DNA from: Tubulanus polymorphus
Lineage: Eukaryota; Nemertea; Palaeonemertea; Tubulaniformes; Tubulanidae
Direction of reading: 5' to 3'
DNA: 64,000 bases
Assembly: GCF_964204645.1 (NCBI RefSeq)
Contig: NC_134026.1
Coordinates: forward strand, 21,594,650 to 21,658,649
Shown here in pieces: positions 1 through 11,700 of the stretch. The notes below the pieces were generated by a model that was not told the origin of the DNA, did no database searches, and was given only the letters and a program-made list of their open reading frames with translations. Each line of letters begins with the position of its first letter. The first letter of the stretch is position 1. The translations under genes and the position numbers were made by a program.

Positions 1-1767
1 AATGATGATAATAATACTGACATATATATACTGAAATATAATGAAAATATATGCGCCAATCATAATCAGTATGTCAGACTACTCAATAATAAATTCATTT
101 AGTAAGATGTATAAGATATTATGAATATTTCGATATGAAATTGTAGATATCTATCATTGTTATTCACTTGTTGAATCGTTGAGGAGTCAGTCGTTTTTGT
201 GAAACTGTGCCCAAGGTTTTCAGTTTTCACTGCGTAGATCCATTTGAAAAATACTTGCTAAACAGCATTAAATAAGGTTATATTTGTCTTGAATGTTGCG
301 GTTCTACTCAAACTGCTGTATTCTTATGATCACTGAAAAGAATAACGATTAGAATATGAACAAAAAAGATAATTTCCAACTTTCACTTGAGTTAATGAGA
401 TTGCAGTGTACGAACTCTTGATGTGGAGAATTCAAAACGAGAGAAAATTCTGGTGATTTATTTTGTTATTACCTGTACTCACATATTTGTCAGTTTTAGA
501 ATCTAGCGATAAAAAACAAGGTAGTATGTTCGAAGCAAACCCAACCAAACAAAATGATTTCCATTAATTGCTGACGTTTCTATCGTCTCTCGTCATCGAA
601 TCATCCCACTCCTTTCATTCCATTCCATTACATTCGTCTGACTAAAATGTAATTATTCTTGTTAATATAATAGGAACTGTAGCCAAAACTACAGCTAAAT
701 AGATAAATCAGAAAATCAGGTACTAAGTGAAAAACTATTGAGTGTAAATTTACGGTTTGGATTCAGTTGAAAGTTTGTTTGTGAAAACTCTCGCAGGGAG
801 ATATGTATTTCGATCACAATTAGGGAGTCGATCCAACAAACTTTTTACTGGTGTGTTTTAACGAGCTATGGGAGAGGTTTTTTACCGGCACGTAGGGCAC
901 ATCCACCGCGTAGCGTCGTTGAAACCTGCTTATTCGTGATTGGTGAATTTCAATCTTAACGACATTTCACCTGTGTGTCATGATGGTGTGATTAATTTGG
1001 TTATGGGTGGAAAGAAATATTCTATTCATTTTCACCGCAAATAGAACCTGACCCTGGGTTTCGTTTGATTAACAAGTGATTGAAAATTTTCCTAATAATA
1101 ACATTGATAGATTAAACTTTAATTCAATGATTGAAAATCAAAACTTGAAATCCAACAGAACAGCCGCAATGGTTTTCGATTAACCGGTATGGAAAATTTG
1201 GATCAGGTTTATAGGTGATGGGTGTCCACCGTTTTTGGCTGGAGTTTCTCAAAATAGTATTAAAAGTAAAAACAGAAAATTAGATTCAACTGAATTAACA
1301 AAGAAATCATCAATTAGAAATTTAACTTAAGTTTCTTTTTCGTATTCGTTTTACAGAAAGAAGAGGCCGTGATAATCGGCAACGCAATTATTAGAGTCGG
1401 ACTTTCATTCAGCTAAACGTGTTTTTCAAAAGCAGCAGCAAATCGGCACATCATCTTCAACCGGAGAAATACACGCGAACAACTGAGTTACAATGATTAC
1501 TGATACGTTGTCGTTGAGTGAAGTGGATTTTATTTATTGCGTTGGCTGCGAAAGCCAGCGGACTCGGGACAATTTATTTCATTATCGTCGTATGGATTTT
1601 ATAATCGTGCTAAACGCGATAGAAGCGCCAGCCTGCGCTGACATCGTGGCTTATTTGTCCAGTTTAAAGTGGAATAAATATTGGTATTATTATAAATGGA
1701 AAACTGATTTTTTGTGTCATGATATACCGGGTATTTTATTTCTCAAGTCCATCCTTGTTCATCTTCG
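1..1767. other. AT-rich non-coding stretch
   Basis: I see no supported gene here. The open frame at 1493-1798 on the + strand has no recognisable motif, and its codon use looks random. A short imperfect duplication follows at about 1985-2013 and 2123-2152, sharing the core GGTAACTAGT, in the putative intron of the next entry. Confidence 0.4.
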
Positions 1768-2538
1768 ATGCAGGAAGGGTTTCTGTGCTTCGAGATAAGC
1801 CCAGGAAAAGACGGCACTAGAGAAGATTCAATCATTCTTCGGGTCCTTGCGTTCCTAAGAGGAAACGTACCAGGTATGCATCCATAGTAATACTCCCTTA
1901 GTTTCACCAGTTATTACTGGTAAGTGGTACTGGTATCAGGACTATCTTTGGATACAAGTAATGCACCCATTTCCAAAATTATAGGCAAAGGTAACTAGTG
2001 CACTAACTTAAGCTAATAAGTGTAGCTACAATTACTCATGGACATTTTAAGTTTAAGACATTTGGATTACTCTTGACATACTTAAGACGTTACTTAAACT
2101 TATTCCAATGAATATATCAAGGTTACCGGTAACTAGTACACTAACTTGAACTTATTAATTTTAAGTTGAACAAAATTATATTCTAAAAGATTAAGTTCAT
2201 GGTCGTACAAAACTCTGAAATCTTATGTGAAGGAAGAAGACGTTTCTATGTCATAATTGCTATTAGAAGCTGTGTTGTGACAGACTCCCTTCAGAAGTAA
2301 CTGGACAATACCTTATATGCAGCAAGTATCAACAGCCTGGAACCTCTGCCCTAAGGATTCAAATATTTGGGGAATGGATGTCCAAGGGCTGCAGGGTGCA
2401 CGCAGCAGATTGATACTTGCATTATACACAACTGCTGACAAGCTGAAACTGATTGAGCTGACATGGGACGAGGTGCTGCAGGTAGCCAAAGCGAAGATAG
2501 AAGAAACTGGAGAGAACATATTGAAGCCTTGGCCCTGA
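1768..2538 (+). CDS. Possible 3' exons of an unrecognised gene
   Basis: Two protein-like blocks lie on the + strand. The first (about 1771-1860) reads FEISPGKDGTREDSIILRV and could end at a GT donor after LRGN or at CAG/GTATGC near 1871. The second (about 2284-2538, after an acceptor TGTGACAG) starts TPFRSNWTIPYMQQVSTAW, contains DVQGLQGARSRLILALYTTA, and ends at a TGA after ILKPWP. Using the LRGN donor the two blocks join in frame. The residue mix (Trp, amphipathic helices) looks like real protein, but I do not recognise the family. Earlier exons would lie upstream or outside the window. The gene would converge on TYW1, whose stop is only about 100 bp away. It could also be a decayed gene fragment. 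Confidence 0.4.
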
Positions 2539-2636
2539 TGCTCTACTGTGGGATGAAGGGCCTTAAGTCCAATATTCATTCAAAACAAAATTTCACATTT
2601 TATATATGCTGATTTATTCACATTTTGTATCTAAAA

Positions 2637-5600
2637 TCAACAGCCACTAACATCTTTTCGGTTCTTTCTGAAAAATCTAGTTTCATTGGGATCGAAGCCT
2701 TTCTCCGAGGCCCCGAACACTGCCCAGGAGGGAGTTTTAGACATGTAGTCTTCCGCTTTGAATGTCTTTTCGCCATCGGATAAATTATATTCTTGAATAA
2801 GCTCGTGAAATTTGACGTAGTCTATCCATGTCCACCATTCACCATCAACTTTAAACTACAACACGAAGAGGATCACTTCATTTAGTAATGTGTAGATTAT
2901 TAAGTAATAAATTGCTTCGCTTTATTTCTCTTAAAATCGATCCTAACCTTTTTATGCGCGACGAGCACACAATTCGAATGCGCGTGTTCAGATGCTATTT
3001 CATAGTCGGGTAACATGTCGGCCAACTGTTGCACGAATGAAATCACTTCTTCGTGCCACGGCACGTTTTGCATCGTTAAACTACTGGCTTTAGAGTCGCC
3101 GCAGAATGTTACGCCCTAGTAGGAAAAAAAAATCAAAAAGGTCGAGTTAATTCAAGTTACTCAAAATAGCTCATTTTACCCCACAACTAAATGACATTTT
3201 CTGAATTTTCATTTCCCCCAAAATGTCTTTAGTTGTTCTATCCATCAGACTATCACTACAGTAGACAAATATATTTTCATCAAATTACTAACTACCTTTA
3301 TTTCTATGAGATCTGGATTTCCGATAGCTATAAGATCAGCATATGACTTCAACTCCTCCGTGTTCCAGGCTTTTACCAGTGTCAACCTGTATACTGTCCT
3401 CTGACCCTACAATATCAACACTTAAGCTCAATCCCTTAAACTATTACAAAATAACTTGTGTACTCAATGACAACAAGATTTGATTCACTGTACCTTTTCG
3501 GATAATGCTTTCAAACTATCAAGGAACCTCGGCCAGAAATCACGGAACAAAGGCCTGTCGATTTTTTTGAGGGCATCTTTAGTACTTGCATCAACGCTAA
3601 CGTACAACTGCGTTACAGGTAAGAGATTCCTAAAAACGGATTCATAGTTTCATTAAGACATCACTATATAATAACATCTGATTAGCGGTGGAGAGATTAG
3701 TTCGAAATTATCTTCTGGGATCATCTATGTTTATTTTGTTATAGGATGGGTAGGGAGTACAGGTAAACATAGCCATGTGTCCCATAATGGCTACCGTAGT
3801 TGTCTTGGTTTGGATATCATGAACCAACACGGATCTAATCTTTGTCCTATAGTAATTGTAATACGCCAAAAACCTGACCAAATCTAGTGATATACCTTAT
3901 AGCATCTGGAAACTGAGCATTCGTGACCAGAAACGATGATATGGATTTATCATGTAGCATTTTGACGAAATTGTTTATTTCTGGATACATAATCGGTTCG
4001 CCGACTAAAGATAAGGCACAATGCTTGATAGACATTCCTTCCGCTATACGTTCAGGTTTTACGCCAGGAACACCTGCCAAAATATGAACATTTCAATCAC
4101 TGTACTTTTACGCACTGTAGTAACTACCGGTAACTGCATTATCTTTACTGAAAGAATTAACACATTTTTCAACTACCTTTGAATTGATTGATGAGTTTAT
4201 AATGATTTTCCATTGCTCCGTTGATTATCAATTCTGGGTTATCCATTTTCCATCTCCATTCAGTCCCTACAGGGTTAGTATGATGTCTGTAAAAATTAAT
4301 CAAACGAAATGGTAGCAACGTAATCGTCGATATAAGCATATCTTGATCATTTTAGATATTTACCTCCAGCAGAAGACACATTTGTTCGCACAAGCCAAAC
4401 TCGGAGTCGTTTCCATACATCGGTGACTCTCGATTCCATAAAATGTGTGCTTATAACAGCCACCACGGCCTCGTAACATCGACTGAAATGATCCAACAGC
4501 ATAAAGCTTAGGAAAGTATGTCAATATCAATGAAATCGATTTCTCCTTTCAATACATATATTGCATGCTTTCAATTATCTTTTTTTCGATATTCTAAAGA
4601 AAGCCACTGTGAAAGGGTTCACTAGCAAATAGTAGTCACAGAATACATTTAGAAACAGACACAAAAATGTCTGCCGGTAGTTTCAATTAACAAGAAATTT
4701 ACACCACCTTGAGAGACAGATAGCTCACCTTAGTCCATCGACAAAGTTTGACACCTGAATGTGAACCTATGAGTTTATAACCCTGTTTCTCGAGGGCTTT
4801 TTTAAGTATGGGAGTGATCATCTCGCGTTCTCCTTTAGAACTCTCTTCGGCTTTTCGTTGTATCTGGAAAATGTAACAACCTTAGTCTGTCGAATAAATA
4901 GCTGGTAACGAGTCTTTGATGTCAAATACATGAACATATAACCCAATATTTTGAATTCATTCGATCTGGTAAGTCAAGGTAAGAAACCTCCCATGATACC
5001 TTAGCTTTCTCCATTTTTTGCATCATATTTCCAAGATCTTCCATATCCATCACACCATTTGACATATGTTCTTTGTTACCATCATCATTATCATTGTCAT
5101 CATCCTCTTCGCTGCTACTCTCATACAACTATAATGAATACCGGACTGCATAAACAAATAACTTCAACAATATTAACAATCTACCCATCTTATATTGTAT
5201 TGTTACCAACCACTTCATCTGTAGCCGTCTCCTTTTCTTGGCAACAAGTGTCACTTTGACCACAACAGGACGTTGATGAGGTACACAAATTGTTGTATGA
5301 AGTCCAGAAGCTTTTCATCCAGACATCAAAATCTGCTTCATTTCCTAAAACAAAAATTATCAGTTTGTACCAGTATTTATACCTTCCATTTATTTGTCTC
5401 GTTAATTAGGGAAATAAATCAGTCTTGATATCAACCAGGGCAAATAAAGTGGCCACATTGTGAACCACCATCACTAAGGCAAGATTGCCGCACTGTCTAT
5501 AGGTTAGTGGTAGGCTATAAGGAATACTAAATTGAGTACTGGGTACATATTAGTTTGGATATAGGCGGCTGAAATAATCTAAATGATCTGAATCAATGAA

Positions 5601-7214
5601 TTACCTCCATTTTTACTAAGTGATACATTCTCATCCATCATTCCAACCGGCAGCAAACGAACGGCAGAAAGTTGATGAAGCCACTTGTCAACATTTTTTC
5701 CAGGCTATCAAAACATTAAAGTAATTCGGAAGGTTCCGTAAGCACAGTGAAGTCATGATTATGTAAACTCAGAAGCGTTGCCGAAGACGAACTGAAATCA
5801 TTTGGTTTTTCCTATGAATCATACAGTCACTATTCTTCATTCATCAAATGTCCCCACTAAGGGGAGGAACCCAGATCAAATCTAATAACACCTATGTAAC
5901 TTAAAGCAGTGCAAATTTATCTCGTAATTTAGTAATTTTTGTTTGATTAAAGCCAGGTTACTCAACTAAATTTTCTTAAGACTTACAGTACAAAAATGAT
6001 CGCTATACAGTGAGTTTCCAAGTCCGACGACGGTGTATCGCATTTCTTTCAGCATTGACTTCTGCACTCGGAAATCCGAGGCAGCCTCCATAATCCATTT
6101 ATAAAACCATTTAATATCCTCCGGAGGAGCTCCTTCAACGTATGTTGATAAAATGAACACGCATACAGCACCACTCACTGCCTGTTAATACGAGAGTATA
6201 AATTCAGCATTAGTTAAAATGATGTATTAATCAAGCGGATATTTTTTTACATCTTTGCTTCATTTCATATCTGATTAGTTTAACTCACCTCTTCAGCTAA
6301 ACTCTCGTCTGGGTCATAAGTCTTTAGATCGACGATGCTGCAGGTTATTTCTCTCGATTCGGCTTGTTTCGACAACTTAGTTGCGAAATGCTTAAAAAAA
6401 GAACGAAAATACCTACAAACAAACCTATAGAGGTAATACATTATCACGTCTGAATTCGTGATTTTTACCTTTGCAGTTCCAGTCTGAGTTCCATAAAATA
6501 TTTTTATCGATTTTCCAGAGTCTGATACACATTTCTGACTTAGTTCATCGGGAACCTTCCTTTCAGGCTTCGGTCCGTTGTAAGCTTTCTAAAAGTTCAA
6601 AACATAAACTATGATATCATTAACAGAAAGGATATTTACAAGATTTTTGTTGCAGCTTTTTGGATAAGATACCTGCGGATTTATCCTCGAGCTTTGTTGG
6701 CCATTGAATAGAAGCCACACGAGAGCTGTTATGCCGATGAGTAATGTCGCAACCGTCACATTGAGATATGTCGACGGGTCAAGAAGCGCCTCTAGAAAAT
6801 CCCCTACAACATAAAATGAGGGTTCTTAAATCAATGTTACAATGCATGCATATTTTATTTACTATCAAAGCCAGGAATGATATATGATATCGAATTTCCC
6901 ACTACACAACTCATGGTCCAGCCTCACTTGCCAGGGTTTGAGGGTCTGTGGCAGGCGAGGATGAACAGGACTGATTGATGAGAATGAATGAATATTCGAT
7001 GATTGATTGAATTTGAAGCGAAAGTGCCTTTTTTCCGCAACAAATCCTACGTCACGACACTGAATAATTCATCGGTCCGGTGTCCGTCACTCACGATACA
7101 CGTCAATAAGGTATAAGGCAGTTGTAATTACAAAATACAGCCCACCTCTGAGCCTATATGATTGTGAAATCCAGTCTTCAACGTGTATTTCTTACCGTCC
7201 ATGGAGGCCGCCAT
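2637..7214 (-). CDS. TYW1: TYW1, 4-demethylwyosine synthase
   Basis: Makes the tricyclic core of wybutosine on position 37 of tRNA-Phe from m1G and pyruvate, by radical SAM chemistry. Sixteen exons join in frame to 701 codons: 7196-7214, 6673-6803, 6469-6588, 6289-6390, 5987-6181, 5605-5704, 5211-5344, 5000-5128, 4729-4863, 4364-4482, 4177-4286, 3896-4073, 3494-3629, 3296-3406, 2948-3115, 2637-2855. Domains in order: a membrane segment (about residues 19-40), a flavodoxin-like FMN domain ([10 protein letters not shown] near 81-90, [13 protein letters not shown] near 175-187), an acidic Ser/Asp linker, then the radical SAM core with CxxxCxxC at C386, C390 and C393 ([10 protein letters not shown]). 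The C-terminus has the family signature [20 protein letters not shown] and ends KDVSGC. Length is close to human TYW1 (732). The start is ATG at 7214, since MAASMDG joins exon 2 in phase. The donor at 5210/5211 (GTG/GTTGGT) is weak but is the only join that keeps frame. Confidence 0.95.
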
Positions 7215-7218
7215 CTTG
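7207..7218 (-). promoter_or_regulatory. TISU/YY1-like element at the TYW1 start
   Basis: On the - strand the TYW1 start codon sits in CAAGATGGCGGC. This is an exact match to the TISU consensus SAASATGGCGGC described for mammalian genes with very short 5' UTRs, and also to a YY1 core. It supports the chosen start codon. That it works as TISU in this animal is inferred. Confidence 0.6.
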
Positions 7219-7313
7219 AAATCACGTGACACATGCATTGGAGTGCGCGTTTAGCTACTGAAGCGACGATGTAAAAAGTTCCAGTTCATTTTGTCCCTTG
7301 AATTAATCTTGAA
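7215..7313. promoter_or_regulatory. Bidirectional TYW1/RAD1 promoter
   Basis: Only 99 bp lie between the TYW1 start codon (- strand) and the RAD1 start codon (+ strand), so both genes must be driven from this stretch or from within each other's first exon. It contains the palindrome TCACGTGA (about 7222-7229), an E-box of the USF/MITF type. I see no clear TATA box. Shared control of the two genes is inferred. Confidence 0.7.
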
Positions 7314-9274
7314 ATGGCTTTATCAACTCAGGAAGCCGATGATGATACACAATTCATTCTTGTGTTGAAGATGGATAACGCTCGGAACATGTCAAATATT
7401 CTGAAAGCTATTCATTTTAAAGATGTAAGTTGTCATCTCTGTTTATTCTAGTATCACTGTATCTACAATTAATTTTTGATTTCATTTTTCATTATTGAAT
7501 TTAGTGTCTGATATTTAACATTCTAAGTTTCCCCCTGTCAGAAATATGTATGTTGCAGAATTTTCTTCACTACGACGTTTCATTATGATTTCTTAACTAA
7601 AAGACAGATCAATCGATATGAGGGCAGCACCGCCCGGTGTCGGATATAATGTCCTCTTATCTTCGGGCCGGATAATCGAAACTAATAATTTTATCTTTCA
7701 GACTGCTACCGTATTTGCTAGTAACAACGGTTTAAAAGTAACCGTCGAAGATGCAAAGTGTATTCAAGCCAACGCATTCCTGCAATCGACCATATTTCAA
7801 GATTATAAGATAAATGAAGAACAATCAACATTTAAGATTAATTTGACTGTACTGTTGGTAAGTAATCTATATGTAGCCAATTATTACATATTTATTGGCT
7901 TATTAGCCTATAATTAGGGATTCGATTTAATGGTTTGGTTTCATTTTTGTTCACATTTTAGGAATGTTTGAATATCTTCGGTACAAGTGCGGTCCCTGGT
8001 CAGACAACTGCCTTGAAAATGTGCTATGGGGGATATGGTTATCCTTTGATATTATTGTAAGTAATGATTAAATCTTTTCTTTTATTAGTTTTAAGTAAGA
8101 TAGCGATGAAATTACGTTTGTAATACTGTTCATGTAGATTGGAAGAAAATGGTGTGCTTACGGATTGTAGCATTAAAACACAAGAACCCGATGAAACATT
8201 AGATTTCAATTTCTGTAGTACGAATGTGATCAACAAAATTATCATGAAGGTAATCCATATCTACAAAGCATTTAAGATTTAACACATCATTTTGGACTGA
8301 ATTGGTGCTTTGGAAGAAATAGACAGTTTCTAGGGAATGTAATCTCTTCATTAATCTAGAATATCCAAGCCTAAGCTAAATACATGCATTTCATTGGATC
8401 TTACATTTCAGTCAGAATGTTTAAAGGAGGCGTTTAGTGAACTGGATATGACCAGTGAGGTGTTGGAGATATTGATGTCCCCTGATAAGCCTTACCTAAG
8501 ACTTTCAACTTTCGGCAATTCTGGTAGCACACATGTAAGTGAGCAACCTCTAATGGCATTCCTCTCGGTTTCAACTATGAAAATCCTTGAACTGTCTTTA
8601 TATCTTTCAGTCAGATTTCCCTAAAGACTCCGATATGGTTGAATCATTTCAATGCACCAGAACTCAGACGAATAGGTAATCTTCAGATTGATAAAACTTA
8701 TAAATTCAAATCAGCATCGGTTAATCTCTTGTTCTTGAATATCTAGTTCATTGGATTAAACAAAAAAAACATCATCTTTTTGAAGTGCGGAGGACCTATT
8801 TCCCAGATGGCTGACACTTATATGTTATGATCATGCGTTCGGTTATCAGTTCTGACCACTAATCAACTAACTATGAAAACCGAAATTCTCCCAACTAACA
8901 GTATTGAAATATCTAGTCGCATCATTTCATTCTTCCTTAAATGCAGGTATAAAGTATCTTTATTGAAACCGTCAGTAAAAGCGTTGACTCTTTCTTCGAG
9001 AATCTCACTTCGTACGGATGATAGAGGATTCTTATCACTGCAATACATGATACGAAACGACGATGGTCAGATTTGTTTCGTTGAATATTATGTAAGTATT
9101 TTTCAAAAATATGTATCGCCGAGTGTAAATCATTCGACTTGGGAAAGACAGACTGACTTATGGGAGATGTTTCAGGATTTTTAAGATTATAGAATATACT
9201 GAAATTGTTGTGAATGTTGCTACATGTTTTTTCAGTGTTCACCAGATGAAGAATTGGATGAAGAAGACATCTAA
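7314..9274 (+). CDS. RAD1: RAD1, subunit of the 9-1-1 checkpoint clamp
   Basis: RAD1 forms the PCNA-like ring with RAD9 and HUS1 that is loaded at damaged DNA and activates ATR signalling in the nucleus. Eight exons join in frame to 281 codons: 7314-7424, 7702-7857, 7962-8056, 8138-8249, 8412-8534, 8611-8675, 8947-9091, 9236-9274. Human RAD1 has 282 residues. Family features visible: N-terminal FILVLKMDNARNMSNILKAI, the segment ASNNGLKVTVEDAKCIQANA of the first clamp fold, the inner segment ALKMCYGGYGYPLILLLEEN, and C-terminal LSLQYMIRNDDGQICFVEYY followed by an acidic tail (DEELDEEDI). All introns have GT-AG ends. The start is the first ATG, 99 bp from the TYW1 start. The gene is head to head with TYW1 and convergent with DNAJC30. 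Confidence 0.95.
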
Positions 9275-10281
9275 TGGCTTGACTAAGTGTTTCATCAAAG
9301 TTTCAACTTTCTTGCATTTATCGTGGAGTATATGATTTTATAAAAAGAATATATATAAGTTTGTACGAATACAGAAAGATTTAGATTAAATCGGCTTGAA
9401 TTCTGGTCGGAGAGTATAGTACAAGGGTAAGATATTGGAATTAATCATTCCATTGTACATTTTATTAAAACAATTACGTTAAAATTACAATGCATTAACC
9501 TTCTTTTGTTAAAATTAAGATTCACAACAACCTGAGCTTTCATCTAAAAACAATGTGCATTTGAAAGACATTTAATAATCGAAATATTAGCAATAAAACA
9601 TCAGAATCTTTGTCCAATGTAGTTTCAACCACAGACAATGACTTTCCATAAGATAGATACCGGTGTACATCCTAAGTCAAGAGTGTCTAAAGATTGCTAA
9701 TAAAAATCGAATGATCAATTGTTGACGGACTGCAGCTTTAGTCAAAACAGATGTAGGAAGATGGACATTGTCTTGAAATATGATGGCATAACCATTAATG
9801 TCATCTCTGCCTTAAGTTTTAGGTACAAACACATGATGTACTAATCAACTTAAAAAAAGCTAATGCCAGTGACCATATCACATCTAAAATAATGATGCTT
9901 TAAATAAAAATTTCTATTTTATATTTTGAAATTAAAAACATTCACAAAATCAGCTAACTCAGCCACCTCATGGAGAGATTGTCACCTCATGATACTTGCA
10001 TCAATGGATTGGTATCTTAATTTAATACATTTCACAGATTTAAAATTAGATTACATACTATCACAATTGAGGGTGTCAGAAAATTAACTATGGTAATATT
10101 TCATTGAATCAAGGCAGATAAATAACACCTGGATGCCGTTGTTTTAGAGAACAGAGTTTAACTAATAAATTGATGTTATTTCTTCCATTAGTTCATGTGA
10201 AATCGAAATAAAAACAGCTTAAGATAAACCCACCTACAACTGATTTTAAATTGCTACAGAGCCTAATATACCTATTTATAA
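9275..10281. other. Convergent 3' flanks of RAD1 and DNAJC30
   Basis: AT-rich, with no coding sequence that I can support. An AATAAA on the + strand near 9593 could serve RAD1, and 3' UTRs of both genes may meet here. Nothing else is seen. Confidence 0.4.
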
Positions 10282-11025
10282 TTACCTAGCGTTCATGTAT
10301 AGAAAACTGCCTATTATCATGAAAAAAAGCGACAACGTAAAACCACGCACTCTATCTCTACGAGTTTCTAATTCGTCCTGTCTGAATCGTTCGGCCGACT
10401 CTTTATGATAGTGATTCCTTTTAATCGTGTCGCCATAGTGTTGCCTGTAGAATTCGTCGAAGTCGTATATACGCGATTTTCCGGTTGGGGGTGGCTGCGT
10501 ATGTTTTTTGAAACCGCCCGGGTGAAAGTTCGTACGCGGGTCGGCGTCGTCTTCTTCGACTTTCGACTCGCCCGGCGTATTCGTCGGATCCAGGAACCCG
10601 CGATCGTACATTTTTCGTCGACGTTTGTTGCCGAGCACCTCGTACGCGGCGGATATCTCGGCGAATTTCAAACCGCTATTTTTGTCCGTCGATATATCAG
10701 GGTGAAATATTTTCGAAAGTTTGTAATACGCGTCGCGGATCTGTTTGTGGGTCGCCTTGGGCGTAATGTGCAAGACGTCGTAATAGTACGTAGGGTTTTG
10801 ATGGCCCGTCAAAATGAGCCTCCTGAATTGCGGTAGAAAATGAAGTTCCTCGTCAAATTGTCGTCGCGGACGTTTCATAAATAACAAAGGAACGGCCGAT
10901 ATCGCTTTAGATAAATTTCTTTTTCCGACATTGTCAATATCAAGAAGCCGCCTCGAAAACCAAGTGATTCCGGTTGACATTCTCCTCGTTCGATGACAAG
11001 AATCGACAGCCTTCGAAGATATCAT
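10282..11025 (-). CDS. DNAJC30: DNAJC30-like mitochondrial J-domain protein
   Basis: Single coding exon, 247 codons from the ATG at 11025. The open frame runs further upstream, but only through a GTG codon and across a splice acceptor (TTTTTCCAG) at about 11071, so the upstream part is probably untranslated. The N-terminus is basic and lacks acidic residues (STGITWFSRRLL), as in mitochondrial targeting peptides. The J domain spans about residues 80-143 (YYDVLHITPKATHKQIRDAY) with the HPD motif at 108-110, which stimulates Hsp70 ATPase. The conserved tail motif YDFDEFYRQHYGD and a C-terminal membrane segment (about 230-245) match human DNAJC30, an inner-membrane protein linked to ATP synthase and to complex I subunit exchange. 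An in-frame second start at about residue 17 (MSTG) is an alternative. Confidence 0.88.
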   Translation of the reverse strand: MISSKAVDSCHRTRRMSTGITWFSRRLLDIDNVGKRNLSKAISAVPLLFMKRPRRQFDEELHFLPQFRRLILTGHQNPTYYYDVLHITPKATHKQIRDAYYKLSKIFHPDISTDKNSGLKFAEISAAYEVLGNKRRRKMYDRGFLDPTNTPGESKVEEDDADPRTNFHPGGFKKHTQPPPTGKSRIYDFDEFYRQHYGDTIKRNHYHKESAERFRQDELETRRDRVRGFTLSLFFMIIGSFLYMNAR

Positions 11026-11573
11026 TTCTTTCTTAATGCTGCAATGCCGTAGTAAGCATCTTAACTGACCTGGAAAAAGAAGGATCACCGAGATAAGAAG
11101 TTAGCACTGAAAAAAGAAATGGTAAGAAAAGAAAAAGCTAAAAAGGAACGTATATTTCCTAATTTTTGCATTTATTCAGCTTAAAAATGTTCAACTCTCT
11201 ATCAGCTTAACCCTGAAATCCAATGACATGAATGAAGGACCGAAGAAGACCCGTGTCCACTGTCAGTCATGACGTAATCAATATATATATTCAATGAATG
11301 ACATCGATTATCGAAAATCTTGTATCCACCATGTCCACCGCCGAACTGTCCCAACTTGATACATACCTCAAGGTTCTTTGTGAGACCTTATCCATTCAAT
11401 CAATACGAATGTGCGAAATATGAGGATATTGAGAAGGAGACGCTAACTTACCTAAAATTACTTTAAAAACAAAAAGATTAACCAATTTCTGTTGTAGGGT
11501 TGTTCGACGGTGTACCAGGACACCAATTCAAGATGTCGGCAATGTAGAGGGCGGTATAGAACGAGTCAATTTA
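11026..11573 (-). other. 5' leader and leader intron of DNAJC30
   Basis: A splice acceptor near 11071 and a strong donor AG/GTAAGTTAGC near 11452 on the - strand suggest a non-coding first exon at about 11453-11560 joined to the coding exon. I found no start codon in that leader exon. No other gene is seen. Confidence 0.5.
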
Positions 11574-11700
11574 ATTCAAAACTTTATTTATCCCATTATG
11601 TTACACACTATACATCCGGATTGTGTACAATATAGCCATTTAAGAAAAACAACATTAAATATAAACTTCAAAGAAAAAACAAGAATAAAAATGTGAAGTA
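11574..11700 (-). repeat. Retroelement-like 3' tail
   Basis: Read on the - strand this block ends GGGATAAATAAAGTTTTGAA, which looks like the terminal UTR of many invertebrate non-LTR elements. It could also be the 3' UTR of an unseen gene. No coding part is attached. Confidence 0.3.

Noticed and set aside
10405-10836. 143-codon open frame on the + strand
   Set aside because: It lies antisense to the J domain of DNAJC30, which explains the open frame.
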